Assembly (NCBI GenBank): GCA_002683825.1
Contig: NYUD01000031.1
Span: 1-64,000 of the forward strand
Direction: 5' to 3'
DNA length: 64,000 nt
Origin: Planctomycetota bacterium
GTDB taxonomy: Bacteria; Planctomycetota; UBA1135; GCA-002686595
This document shows, piece by piece, positions 8,363-17,729 of this stretch. The notes beneath the pieces were generated by a model that was not told the DNA's origin, did not search any database, and saw only the letters and a list, made by a program, of their open reading frames with translations. A program made the position numbers and the translations under genes. Position 1 is the first letter of the stretch. The number at the start of each line of letters is the position of its first letter.

Positions 8363-10618
8363 TCAGGGTTTTTGAATTCCGCTTTCGCTCTTCAGGGCAT
8401 CCAGTTCGCACAGGCGTTGTTTCGCATTCTGTACGATCTGCTCGTCCTTGTGGTTCTGGAGGCGCTCGAGGAAGGGTCGCGCCACATGGCTCGCTGCTTC
8501 GAGGTCGGCTACCGACTCACGAACGCGATCGTTCAACGCCTCGATGTCCGAACGCAGTTCCCCCTCGCGAATCCAGTTTTCCGCAAAGGGCAGAGCCGCA
8601 TAGGCCACCTCTACGCTCCCTGAGCGCAGGAGATTCCGCAACGTGCTGCGAAGACGGGGAGAACTCCAAACACGCAGCTCGGGATCGAGCCGATCGCCGA
8701 GGATGGTCAGACTACCCGCAACCATCCCGGGGGACTGAGGATCGTGGCGATCCCCTGCCCGCACGAGTTCCACGGCGTGCGCGATGTCCCCCCGCTTTCC
8801 TATCCGCTCGGTCAGGGCTTCGACCAAACTACTTAGCCGTTCGTCTCCCGAGGAGAATGCCAGTTCGACGAAATCCACGGGGCTGCTTGCAGCGATGGCG
8901 AGGATGGCCGAGCGTGTCCAGTCGGACTGGGCATTCCTGTACATCTTCAGGAGTTCGCTCGTCATGTGCTTGCCAAAGACACCGGACAGGGCGCACAAGG
9001 CCATCAGGCGCACGCGGGGACTCGAATCCCCTAGGAGCTGGAACGTGCGCTGGCGCAACATCGCAGCATCCCAGCCGTCGAGGGAAGCCGCAGCGCGCAG
9101 GACATTGGCTCGAACGGTCGGCCTAAAATCGCGCAGCATTATTCTGCCGACCTCTTGCATCCGTCGCGTGGAAGCGTCCTGCAGAGTCCAGAGGACGTGG
9201 ACCCGGCCGAGCCCGTCGAGGGCATTGCGCCCCGCGCTGACCAGCCCATCCAGATCATCCTTCGTCAGTTCGCGTTCGGAGAGCAAGCGTTGGGAGGTCC
9301 GGCGGTGCCATGCACCGGGATGCTCGAGCGCCGAGATCAGAATCGAGGTCTCCGCATCCGCCAGGGAAAGCGAAGGGAGAGGCTCGGCTCGATCGTGATC
9401 GACGCGCCAGATGCGGCCGGGGCCCGTTTCTCCTTCACCCGCCTCGCCGTCATCGGCAAGGCAATAATCAATGACGTAGAGGGCACCGTCGGGGCCCGTG
9501 CACAAGTGAATCGGCCGAAACCAGGGATCGCTCGATGAGAGAAACGACTCGGGCCGGGAAGATGCGGCGAAGGTGACGCTGCGGGGACGAAGCAGATGTC
9601 GCCGGACCGTTCCGGCGACAGGGTCGCAGGTGAAACAGTTGTCTTCGTAGTCCGAAGGCCAGGTGCCCGCGCTATACAGGGACGCCCCCACTCCGACGAA
9701 GATGTCGCCGCCGCCTCCGGCCTGAGTTCCGTTCAGCGGCTGCTTCACGAGCCCGGCCCAGGTTGTGACCTTCCCGATACGGCCACGACGAAGGTTATGT
9801 TCGCTCAGCACTACATGCCGCAGCTCACCGAACGATGTGCTGAAAAAAAGCTCGCCGTCCGCGCCAAAATCGAGCCCTCCCGGCACCGTTTCGCTGATGG
9901 AGATCGTCTCCAGCCTGGAACCTTCGGGACGAAAGCGGATCACGGCGTTTGGAATCGGATCGAGCTTTTCCTCCCGGGCGTTACGCACCCCATCCGAGGT
10001 TGCGCCCGCCTTTCCTCCCCCCACCACTCCATGAGTAGCATAGATCCAACCGTCAAGCCCCCAGACGAGATCGTCGATGACCGCGTTCGGGCCGAAACCG
10101 TCGAACAACAGGGTGTGCTGATCGGACCGGCCGTCTCCGTTGTCGTCTTGCAGACCCAGGATCGACCCCGACTGCGCAACGATGACGCCGCGACGGTGGA
10201 GGACGAAACTGCGCACTCCCATCAGCCCCTCGGCGAACGGGATCCTCCTGTCCAACCCTCCGTCGCCATCGCTGTCCTCCAGCACCACGATAGAATCCCG
10301 GGCTTCGCTCGGAGCGCGACGCTCGAACAAGTTCCCTCCCGTACACGCGACCCAGGGACGTCGCCGCTCATCCCACGCGAGGGCGATGGGGTGGCTGATC
10401 AACGGTTCGGCCGCAATCAGAGAGGCACTGAATCCAGTCCCCTTGATGAGTTTCCGGAGCGAGCGTTCGGGTGACGGGGGCGACCCGGGTTCCTCGGCGT
10501 CCCCCGAGCCGGCGGGGCGTTCTTGGACACACCGGCGTGCATGGGGCTCGGCTCCCAGAAGAGGTGTCGCCACACAGCCCAGGGTGAGAATGAAGGCGGT
10601 CTTGAGATAAGGATGCAT
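8363..10618 (-). CDS. PVC-type beta-propeller 'membrane-bound dehydrogenase' protein with HEAT-like repeats, no haem domain
   Basis: The 751-residue protein starts with a signal peptide (MHPYLKTAFILTLGC, then VATPLLGA). Residues about 50-400 match the N-terminal propeller domain of the large planctomycete/verrucomicrobial 'putative membrane-bound dehydrogenase' family: FSASLIAAEPLISHPIALAWD, VVLEDSDGDGGLDRR, DNGDGRSDQHTLLFDGFG and DLVWGLDGWIYATHG. Residues about 430-720 are helical HEAT-like repeats (RMQEVGRIMLRDF, SSPRVRLMALCALSG). Family members usually end in a cytochrome c domain, but no CxxCH is present here, so electron transfer by this protein is doubtful. It is divergent from the secreted-protein gene at 11214. 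Confidence 0.8.
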   Translation of the reverse strand: MHPYLKTAFILTLGCVATPLLGAEPHARRCVQERPAGSGDAEEPGSPPSPERSLRKLIKGTGFSASLIAAEPLISHPIALAWDERRRPWVACTGGNLFERRAPSEARDSIVVLEDSDGDGGLDRRIPFAEGLMGVRSFVLHRRGVIVAQSGSILGLQDDNGDGRSDQHTLLFDGFGPNAVIDDLVWGLDGWIYATHGVVGGGKAGATSDGVRNAREEKLDPIPNAVIRFRPEGSRLETISISETVPGGLDFGADGELFFSTSFGELRHVVLSEHNLRRGRIGKVTTWAGLVKQPLNGTQAGGGGDIFVGVGASLYSAGTWPSDYEDNCFTCDPVAGTVRRHLLRPRSVTFAASSRPESFLSSSDPWFRPIHLCTGPDGALYVIDYCLADDGEAGEGETGPGRIWRVDHDRAEPLPSLSLADAETSILISALEHPGAWHRRTSQRLLSERELTKDDLDGLVSAGRNALDGLGRVHVLWTLQDASTRRMQEVGRIMLRDFRPTVRANVLRAAASLDGWDAAMLRQRTFQLLGDSSPRVRLMALCALSGVFGKHMTSELLKMYRNAQSDWTRSAILAIAASSPVDFVELAFSSGDERLSSLVEALTERIGKRGDIAHAVELVRAGDRHDPQSPGMVAGSLTILGDRLDPELRVWSSPRLRSTLRNLLRSGSVEVAYAALPFAENWIREGELRSDIEALNDRVRESVADLEAASHVARPFLERLQNHKDEQIVQNAKQRLCELDALKSESGIQKP

Positions 10619-11213
10619 GTGGGGTTCTCGCCCGTCGGTTCAATCCCTTCCCGCAATTCCAGGTCGACCGGAAAGGGCTGTAGCAGCACGGGACCGAAGC
10701 CCCCTTCTGGTCCGGAAGCCTCATCATCCGCAAACTCCTGCATCAGTGGGTCCCGGTCCGGGAATCTTTCGGACGTCTCGGCAGCTGTCGCTCTTCCCCC
10801 AATCGGGGTTTCTCCTGGAGCGGATTCGGTTGTCTCGCGAGTACCGAGGCACTGTACGGCCCCGGCGGTCGGCCCGCGGTCGTGGCGAGGGCAGTTCGAG
10901 GCGGGGCTGGCGCGGGGCTCAGCAAGGTGCCGGGACACCGCAGGGCTGCAAAGGGCCGCAGAAAAGTCCCTGGAATCCAAAAGGGAACTGGCAGTTTTTC
11001 GCGATTTGGAGAGGATCTGAGGTCCAGTCGACGGGGACCATCCGGGGCTAGGAGGAGTATTGCCAGGTCGTCGGGACGATCCGCCAGGGAAGCGAATGGA
11101 GAGCTTCGCAGGGATCCCGTCCCGCGGGACAGCTCCACCTTCCTTTCGGACCGAGTCCGGGTCTCTCTTTGCCCACCACCCTGACCACACACTTTTTCGG
11201 AGTCACCACCGCC
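10619..11213. other. 595-bp divergent intergenic region, no gene seen
   Basis: This gap separates the minus-strand propeller gene (start 10618) from the plus-strand secreted-protein gene (start 11214), so it should carry promoters for both. Open frames here are arginine- and proline-rich and look like noncoding GC-rich DNA. I could not pick a convincing -35/-10 pair. Confidence 0.6.
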
Positions 11214-13217
11214 ATGAAGGCCCTCTCGAACCTTCTTGCACTCGTTCTTGTAGCACCTGTCTTCGCACAGGACAGCGTCTCCCAGCTCGGTTCAAGCCTG
11301 CCCGGCGACGCCGTTTCGCCCTACGACACAGGAGAGCAACTCAACGCGTACGTCGTTGACCTGACCCCGTTCAAGTCGTCCGGCGGGACGATTTTCGGAA
11401 TCGCGCCCATAGTGAAAGCCAGCCGCGGCGTAGGCGTGACCTCGACCTTCGCGAACAACGGAATCTCAGCTCAGGCCATCAGCGCGACGATGGTGAACAA
11501 CCAGGCGTTCCCGGTCTCGAGTTACTCGTTCTGGAACACTCCAGGGGCAGGCGTCAACAACAACGCAGCCATCAACAGTGCTCCCGGCAGCGTCATGGTC
11601 AGCGGTTCGAACAGTACGCAGTTCGCCCTGGCCTTCGATGAATTCGGTGAAACGGATTCTGCCCTCTTCAACGACAACATCGTGACGGCGGTCGTCAACT
11701 TCCTACCCGACGAACCGAACCGGCTGTACGTGGCCCGCATCGCCGCGGCCCAGAACGGCGCCAATGGAACCGAGGCTCGCTCCGTTCCCTCGATGGGTTC
11801 GGTCGACGATCAAGGCAACGTGCACTTCCGCGCGGATGGTTTCGGCGCGGTCGGCCCAAACCAGTTGTTCAACAACAACTGGTTCCGCGTTTCCTCCCTG
11901 TCTCGCAGCTTTGGATCGCAAAACATCATTGATGCGTCCGGCGGCAGTGACTCCTCAGCAACCGAGCACATCCTCAATGAGGTCGCCGACACGCACAACC
12001 CGCCTAGCATCATCCCCTGCTCGATCGCCGGCCGTCCCGTGCTGCTGGGCACGAACTTCCTGAGCGAGTTCGTACACGAAGAATTCGCCGTGACCACAAC
12101 GGCGACGATGGCACACCTCGGCGTGGCCGGGGATCACCGGGGTGGCGTGACCTTCTCGAAGAGCGTGGTGGTCCCCGGAGGCGCCGGCACATGCACGATG
12201 CTCGGCCAGGGCGGCACGGGCCTGACCCGTGGGGTCATTGTTTTCGGGATCGACTTTGACGGAACGCCTTTGAGCACGTCCTTCTTCGAACCTCCGGCCA
12301 GCGTCACGGACAACGCGACGGGACACGTCTCGGACGTCAGCGGCGAGTCGATCCACCACCGTAGCCAGACGGCCTTCCAGGGCGGAAACGGTCAGACCGC
12401 CCTCGGTCGCGATACCGACGGTAATTTCCTCGTCGCCTACGCAATGGAATCCGACCCCGACTACATGGGCCAGGGAACGGGTGTCACCAACAATCCACGC
12501 AATGCCATCGTGGTCGCCAAGATCTCCTCCTTGGGCGCGCTCCAGGGCTGGACAACGGCCGCCTACATCGATGCCACGGCTCGCAAGCCGATCCTGAACC
12601 ATACGGGCCGCGCGATCGGCCAGCTGGCCGAGCTTCTCGACGTGACCGGCGGCTCGGGTGTCGGTAACCCCGACGGTCCTTCGATGTCGGCCCCGACCAT
12701 GGATGCCGCAGGCAACATCTGGTTCGTGGGCTCGGTCGAGCTCTTCCACCGCATCGACCTGGACATGAACGGGTCACTAGAGTCGAGCGACTTCGACAAT
12801 GCTCTCCTGCGCGCCGTATACGACCCCGCGACGTTCAGCTACAACCTCGAGCTGGTCGTCGAGCTGGGTCAGGTCTTCAAGGGCCGCAATTCCGGTCGCC
12901 GCTACCAGATCAGCTTCATCTCGATCGCCGACGCGAACTCGGTCTCCAGCTCGGCCATGTGGTCCAGCAACGCCAGCCAGTCCTCCTGGAACAATGTTTC
13001 CCTCACAGGCATCGCCCCGCGCGACGCTCGCTCGCTCGGCGGCATCGTCCTCAACGCCTCCATCACCTACGACACGGATGATGATGGGACCTACGACAAC
13101 ATGCTCGGCCTGGGTGTCGATGAGCGCTACAGCGCTCTGCTCTACATCGGCCGCATCAAATCACGCCGCGACGGCTTCCTGGGCAACATCGGCGACGCCG
13201 GTACGCGCACGCCATAA
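11214..13217 (+). CDS. Large secreted protein with EF-hand-like loop
   Basis: The 667-residue product begins with a typical signal peptide (MKALSNLLALVLVAPVFAQ), which fixes the start at the ATG at 11214 and not at an upstream TTG at 11169. The mature chain is rich in Asn, Ser, Gly and Ala with beta-type repeats. Around residue 515 the sequence DLDMNGSLESSD fits a calcium-binding EF-hand/dockerin-type loop, and DTDDDGTYDN lies near the C terminus. No enzyme family is recognised. It is probably a surface or extracellular protein. It stands alone and is followed by a strong intrinsic terminator. Confidence 0.75.
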   Translation: MKALSNLLALVLVAPVFAQDSVSQLGSSLPGDAVSPYDTGEQLNAYVVDLTPFKSSGGTIFGIAPIVKASRGVGVTSTFANNGISAQAISATMVNNQAFPVSSYSFWNTPGAGVNNNAAINSAPGSVMVSGSNSTQFALAFDEFGETDSALFNDNIVTAVVNFLPDEPNRLYVARIAAAQNGANGTEARSVPSMGSVDDQGNVHFRADGFGAVGPNQLFNNNWFRVSSLSRSFGSQNIIDASGGSDSSATEHILNEVADTHNPPSIIPCSIAGRPVLLGTNFLSEFVHEEFAVTTTATMAHLGVAGDHRGGVTFSKSVVVPGGAGTCTMLGQGGTGLTRGVIVFGIDFDGTPLSTSFFEPPASVTDNATGHVSDVSGESIHHRSQTAFQGGNGQTALGRDTDGNFLVAYAMESDPDYMGQGTGVTNNPRNAIVVAKISSLGALQGWTTAAYIDATARKPILNHTGRAIGQLAELLDVTGGSGVGNPDGPSMSAPTMDAAGNIWFVGSVELFHRIDLDMNGSLESSDFDNALLRAVYDPATFSYNLELVVELGQVFKGRNSGRRYQISFISIADANSVSSSAMWSSNASQSSWNNVSLTGIAPRDARSLGGIVLNASITYDTDDDGTYDNMLGLGVDERYSALLYIGRIKSRRDGFLGNIGDAGTRTP

Positions 13218-13244
13218 GGAACGTCTCGTTTCCGTCTAGGGATC

Positions 13245-13276
13245 AGGCGAGGCTCCGCTGGGGCCTCGCCTTTCTT
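13245..13276 (+). terminator. Intrinsic terminator of the secreted-protein gene
   Basis: A perfect 9-bp stem (aggcgaggc at 13245-13253 with gcctcgcct at 13263-13271) with a 9-nt loop is followed by a short T-rich tail (ttctt). It lies 27 bp after the stop at 13217. Confidence 0.75.
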
Positions 13277-13374
13277 GTTGGTGGCGAGGTCGGCTCGGAC
13301 CAACGAGGCATGGAGGGATTCGCCTCGAACGCCACAAGACGCACCCTCCGGATTCAACAAGGGCCGGGGGGCTC

Positions 13375-15609
13375 TCACGGGGCGGAGTAGACCTCGGGCG
13401 GAAGTTCGCGGGGCGTTTTGATTTGCCAATCGTGGCGGTTGCCTTTGTCCGTCGCCAGCAGGACGCCGTCGTATGCTCGCCATTCGCTCCAGGGCCGCGT
13501 AAAGACGGGTGACTTGTCCCCGAGATCTCGAAAAAACGACCATTGCTCGAGCAGGCCCGTCTCGCGATCGAGGGCAAGCAGGTAACGATTCCGTGGCGTC
13601 GTACCTACACCGTTGAACAAGACGCTGAGCAAGTCGGAGGTCCGGCCGTCTGCGAACTTGCCCTCTCCGCGGTATCGAACCGCCACGCCGGGGTCCAGGA
13701 GCTTCCACGGCATCACCAACCAATAGGAGTCGTTCACCCACCAGCGATACCCTTGATCGAGAAGTTCGCGCAATCGCACGGCGTCCTTGACCAGGACACC
13801 GTTCTGGTAGACCCGCCCTGCGCGCGTGCCGACATTCATCAGAATCAAGAGTCCCTCGGCCTCGATCCTCACATCGCCGCTGGCCTTGTCCCAGGTGTGC
13901 TTTCTCGGTCCGGGGTAAACCCACGAAATGTGGCGCAGACGGTTCCATGCCTCGCGCCCCCCCATGATTTCTTCCAGCCGGTGTACGAGCTCGATTCCCT
14001 CATCGTCTGAAACCTGAAGCCTCCGGGGGACGCCGAGCAAGCGGCGCTTCCAAGCCTCACGTTTGGTGTTGAAGTCGGCCCGCTCCTGCTGCGGCAGAGT
14101 TCGAGGATCGATCGGCTCTGTCGGATAATGAAAGAGCGGAATGAGGCGCTGGTGCTCCTCGCCCCGACCGGGTTCGTTGCCGACGTGATAGGCCGCGACA
14201 CGCTTCAGCTTGTCCGCGTGGGTCCGGTTCCATTCATCTACCAGATAGCTCCCCACATACACGTGCAACCATCTGTTAGGAGTCCGAGACATCAGTCTCC
14301 AGAAGCGTCGTGTGTTGTGGTTCGGAAAGAACTTGGCAAAGTGCGCGGGACGCGAAACGCCATCGAAATCACGGTCCTCAAGAACGTTGACGATCCGGCC
14401 GTCTTCGAGCTGGCCCAGGACCAGGAACCAACCGTAGAAGGTGTTTTCGATATCGCTGAAGATGTTCCAGTTCTGCTGCAGTGCCAACTGCTTGCCGTAG
14501 TCATCTATCAGCGACGGCAATTTCAAGGGCTTCTCGCGAGGGTTGTTCCAGTTGCCGAACAGCATCAGGACCAGGGCCGTTCCGCAAAAGACCTGGCCGA
14601 AACGGGAACCGACACGTTGTGCCAAGGACGGCGGGCCGGTGACGGGCGAGGGCGCGCTCCCGCAGTGCAGGAAACGTGTGCGCAAGGCATCCCGCGGCGC
14701 CACCCATGCGCCTGGAAGAAAGAGTGACAGACGGTCCCAAAACCAGGCCGGTAGGAACAGACAAACGCAAACGATGGAAAGGATCTCGAAGATCCCGATG
14801 TAAACCGTCAACTGGATGCCGAGATGGAATCCCGCGAAGAGAAACACCGTCACGGTCCGGATGGGCCCGGTAAACCAGGGGGAAAACAAAAAGATCGGCC
14901 CACCCATTTCCAGTGCCAGTGTGCAATAGGTCAGAACCTTGCACAGCCCCGGATAATCCTTGAGCAAGAGCCCGAAACCGCGCGTGTATTCCTCGATGTT
15001 GGTGAACACCCAAAGAGCCTCGCCACGCATCCAGACGTCATGGCGATGTTTGAGAATCCCTGCAAAGAGATAGAACACAACGAGCTGCAGCAACACAGCG
15101 ACGGTCCCGATGGAAACGACATGGCCCTCCAGCGGCTTCGTTCGTCCTTGCTTGCGGTCGAGTGAAAAGACGGACCCCAAGGGTAGGAACAACGCCCAAA
15201 AGGTCATCGCCTGCAGCAAGACGTCCCCTGTATGCGTGGCGTACGGGTTGCGCCGGACGAGCGATACGACAAAGACCAGAGAGAGCAGCGTCACGAGACG
15301 GGTGCGATACCCCAAGATCAAGAGCACCGCCAGCACCGCCGCGATCAGAAACAGGAACGCCTGGAAATGAAACGAGTCGCTGATCAGATAGATCTGAAAG
15401 AGGATCGAGTCGGGTTCCAGGCTCTTGGCCGCCTCCAGCGGAAAGATGCCTTCCGAGGTGTAGTGCTCGCGAAACGACATCGATCGCTTCACGAGATCCG
15501 AGATGAGCATGACGCCCAGACCAATTCGGAAGAACGCGAGGGAACGCGGATCGATCCCCCATAGTTCGCGAACTTTCAGCGTCAACCAGGTCTGTCGGTG
15601 GGAACCCAT
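13375..15609 (-). CDS. HTTM (vitamin K-dependent gamma-carboxylase-like) membrane protein
   Basis: The chosen start at 15609 (MGSHRQTW) gives 744 residues. AGGAGG lies 12 nt upstream of it, inside the first codons of an alternative ATG at 15630. Residues about 20-410 match the HTTM family: an N-terminal block of WGIDPRSLAFFRIGLG type, REHYTSEGIFP, then several transmembrane helices including the RRNPYATHTGDVLLQ loop and LFLPLGSVFSLDR. The remaining 330 residues are soluble, with conserved-looking FGNWNNPREKP and QNWNIFSDIENTFYGWF. Bacterial HTTM proteins are of mostly unknown function; few are true gamma-carboxylases. Its start and that of the S9 peptidase gene are divergent, 135 bp apart. 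Confidence 0.8.
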   Translation of the reverse strand: MGSHRQTWLTLKVRELWGIDPRSLAFFRIGLGVMLISDLVKRSMSFREHYTSEGIFPLEAAKSLEPDSILFQIYLISDSFHFQAFLFLIAAVLAVLLILGYRTRLVTLLSLVFVVSLVRRNPYATHTGDVLLQAMTFWALFLPLGSVFSLDRKQGRTKPLEGHVVSIGTVAVLLQLVVFYLFAGILKHRHDVWMRGEALWVFTNIEEYTRGFGLLLKDYPGLCKVLTYCTLALEMGGPIFLFSPWFTGPIRTVTVFLFAGFHLGIQLTVYIGIFEILSIVCVCLFLPAWFWDRLSLFLPGAWVAPRDALRTRFLHCGSAPSPVTGPPSLAQRVGSRFGQVFCGTALVLMLFGNWNNPREKPLKLPSLIDDYGKQLALQQNWNIFSDIENTFYGWFLVLGQLEDGRIVNVLEDRDFDGVSRPAHFAKFFPNHNTRRFWRLMSRTPNRWLHVYVGSYLVDEWNRTHADKLKRVAAYHVGNEPGRGEEHQRLIPLFHYPTEPIDPRTLPQQERADFNTKREAWKRRLLGVPRRLQVSDDEGIELVHRLEEIMGGREAWNRLRHISWVYPGPRKHTWDKASGDVRIEAEGLLILMNVGTRAGRVYQNGVLVKDAVRLRELLDQGYRWWVNDSYWLVMPWKLLDPGVAVRYRGEGKFADGRTSDLLSVLFNGVGTTPRNRYLLALDRETGLLEQWSFFRDLGDKSPVFTRPWSEWRAYDGVLLATDKGNRHDWQIKTPRELPPEVYSAP

Positions 15610-15744
15610 AGTCGGACAGATCCTCCTCATGATGGTGGATCCTGCCGAACCGTCAAGGGCGGTTCCGCAGTTGGCAGCGAAAGAAACCGTTGTATGCCTG
15701 TGCTATGCTCTCGACTCTTCTGACGAATCGACACCCTCACAACC

Positions 15745-17709
15745 ATGCTGCTACCGAACCGTCGCTCTCCTCTCGCCGCACTACTTTCTTTCGCTGCTCT
15801 CGTCCTTGCAGGCTGCCAAAGCCCGCCCGGACAGGCCATCCTCGAAACGGTCCCGCAATACGACGCGGCGACCTTTTATGCGACGACGAGCTTGTTCGGA
15901 GCCTCGTTCTCACCCGACGGGACCAACATCTTGTTGACTAGCGATGAAGACGGTGTCTTCAACGTCTACACGATCGGCACCGACGGCGGCGCAATGCGGC
16001 GAGTGACGAACTCCGATGCGGACGCCACATTCTCCATGGGATACTTCCCGAAGGACGAACGCCTTCTGTACACGCGAGACCAAGGCGGCAACGAACTCAA
16101 CCACGTTTTTGTTCGCGAGGTTACGGGCCAAGAAATCGACCTGACGCCAGGCGAAAACCTCAGAGCCTCGTTTGCCGGGTGGACCGCTGACGATCGATCC
16201 TTCTTCGTCGTATCCAACGAGCGCGATCCCGAACACTTCGATCTTTATCGGTACGACACCGAGAGAACAGCCCCCATAACACCGGCCTCGGCGCCGCGTG
16301 GCACCGAAATCATCGGCGGCTACCGGCGACAGCTCGTCTACGAAAACCCGGGTGGATTCGATGTCAGCGACATCGGACCTGACGGTCGCTGGATTTCCCT
16401 TACCAAGGTTCGCAACAACGCGGATTCAGACCTCTACCTGCTCGACCTCTCGAACGTCGACGAGGGACTGATCCATGTCACGCCCCACGAGGGCAACATT
16501 TCCCACGGCTCGGAGTCCTTTTCACCGGACGGTGCCACGCTCTTCTACACCAGCGATGAGGGCAGCGAATTCCGGCGCGTCTGGTCCTTCGATGTGAAAT
16601 CGCAGCAGCGAAAGCTCGTTCTCGAGGATGATTGGGACATCCAGTTCTATCGCTTCTCTCGCGACGGGCGCTTTCTGGTGACAGGCGTGAATCGGGATGC
16701 CAGCACCGACATACGCGTTTATGAAACCAACAGCGGCAAGGAACTGCGGTTGCCTGAGGTTCCCGCCGGCGACATCGCGGGCATGAACTTCCAACGCGAC
16801 GGGACGAAGGTGGCCTTCTACGTCAATGGGGACGCTTCGCCTTCGAACCTCTACGTCATGGATCTCGAGAGCAAGGAGCTCGAACAGCTGTCCGCGACTC
16901 TGTCCGCGAAAATCGACTCCGGGCATCTCGTCACCTCGGAGGTTGTCCGCTACCCCAGCTTCGATGGAGAGCTGATTCCCGCCCTTCTGTACCGCCCCTT
17001 GCAGGCTTCCGCAGAGGACCCGGTCCCTGCTCTCGTCTGGGTCCATGGCGGCCCTGGCGGCCAATGTCGGAAGGGCTACAAAGCCACGATCCAGCACCTC
17101 GTCAACCACGGATATGCCATCCTGGCCGTCAACAACCGGGGATCCTCCGGCTATGGCAAGACCTTCTTTCACATGGATGATCGCGATCACGGTGGCGCTG
17201 ACCTGAAGGATTGCGTCGAGGGCCGCAAGTATCTCGAAACACTCAGTTGGGTCGATGGCGATCGCGTCGGCATCATCGGAGGCAGCTACGGCGGTTACAT
17301 GGTGTGTGCTGCCCTGGCCTTCGAGCCCGACGCCTTCGAAGTAGGCATCGACATTTTCGGAGTGACCAACTGGGTACGAACACTGGAGGGAATCCCCTCC
17401 TGGTGGACCGACTTCCGCGAAGCCCTTTACGCCGAGCTAGGAGATCCGAAAGCCGATCGTGACCGGCTGATGGCGCGCTCGCCACTCCTGCACGCCAAGA
17501 AGATCCGGAGGCCCCTGCTCGTGATCCAGGGCGCCAACGATCCGCGCGTCATCCAGGCGGAAAGCGACGAGATGGTCGCCGCCGTTCGCGGGAACGGCGT
17601 GCCCGTGGAGTACGTCCTCTTCCAGGACGAGGGCCACGGGTTTCGCCGCAAGGAGAACCGCATCACGGCCTCGGAGGCCTACCTTTCCTTCCTGAAGGAA
17701 CACCTGTGA
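15745..17709 (+). CDS. S9 family peptidase (DPP/acyl-peptide hydrolase type), lipoprotein
   Basis: The 654-residue protein begins with a lipoprotein signal ending LVLAGC, so it is likely anchored at the cell envelope. Residues about 45-385 form a WD40/PD40-like propeller (FSPDGTNILLTSDEDG and SFSPDGATLFYTSDEG). The C-terminal alpha/beta-hydrolase domain carries the S9 nucleophile motif GGSYGGYM with Ser514, Asp599 in GANDPRV and His631 in EGHGF. That is a complete catalytic triad at normal spacing. It probably cleaves short peptides taken from outside. The gene is convergent with the methyltransferase gene and shares a hairpin with it. Confidence 0.93.
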   Translation: MLLPNRRSPLAALLSFAALVLAGCQSPPGQAILETVPQYDAATFYATTSLFGASFSPDGTNILLTSDEDGVFNVYTIGTDGGAMRRVTNSDADATFSMGYFPKDERLLYTRDQGGNELNHVFVREVTGQEIDLTPGENLRASFAGWTADDRSFFVVSNERDPEHFDLYRYDTERTAPITPASAPRGTEIIGGYRRQLVYENPGGFDVSDIGPDGRWISLTKVRNNADSDLYLLDLSNVDEGLIHVTPHEGNISHGSESFSPDGATLFYTSDEGSEFRRVWSFDVKSQQRKLVLEDDWDIQFYRFSRDGRFLVTGVNRDASTDIRVYETNSGKELRLPEVPAGDIAGMNFQRDGTKVAFYVNGDASPSNLYVMDLESKELEQLSATLSAKIDSGHLVTSEVVRYPSFDGELIPALLYRPLQASAEDPVPALVWVHGGPGGQCRKGYKATIQHLVNHGYAILAVNNRGSSGYGKTFFHMDDRDHGGADLKDCVEGRKYLETLSWVDGDRVGIIGGSYGGYMVCAALAFEPDAFEVGIDIFGVTNWVRTLEGIPSWWTDFREALYAELGDPKADRDRLMARSPLLHAKKIRRPLLVIQGANDPRVIQAESDEMVAAVRGNGVPVEYVLFQDEGHGFRRKENRITASEAYLSFLKEHL

Positions 17710-17729
17710 TACGGAGCCAGGCTCCGTAT
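17709..17729. terminator. Perfect inverted repeat between convergent stops
   Basis: ATACGGAGCC at 17709-17718 and GGCTCCGTAT at 17720-17729 form a nearly uninterrupted palindrome that fills the whole gap between the stop of the S9 peptidase (17707-17709) and the stop of the methyltransferase (17729-17731). It can act on both strands. Confidence 0.65.

Noticed and set aside
10743-11192. Small minus-strand gene in the divergent gap
   Set aside because: The reading frame is low-complexity Pro/Arg/Ser with no signal peptide or motif.
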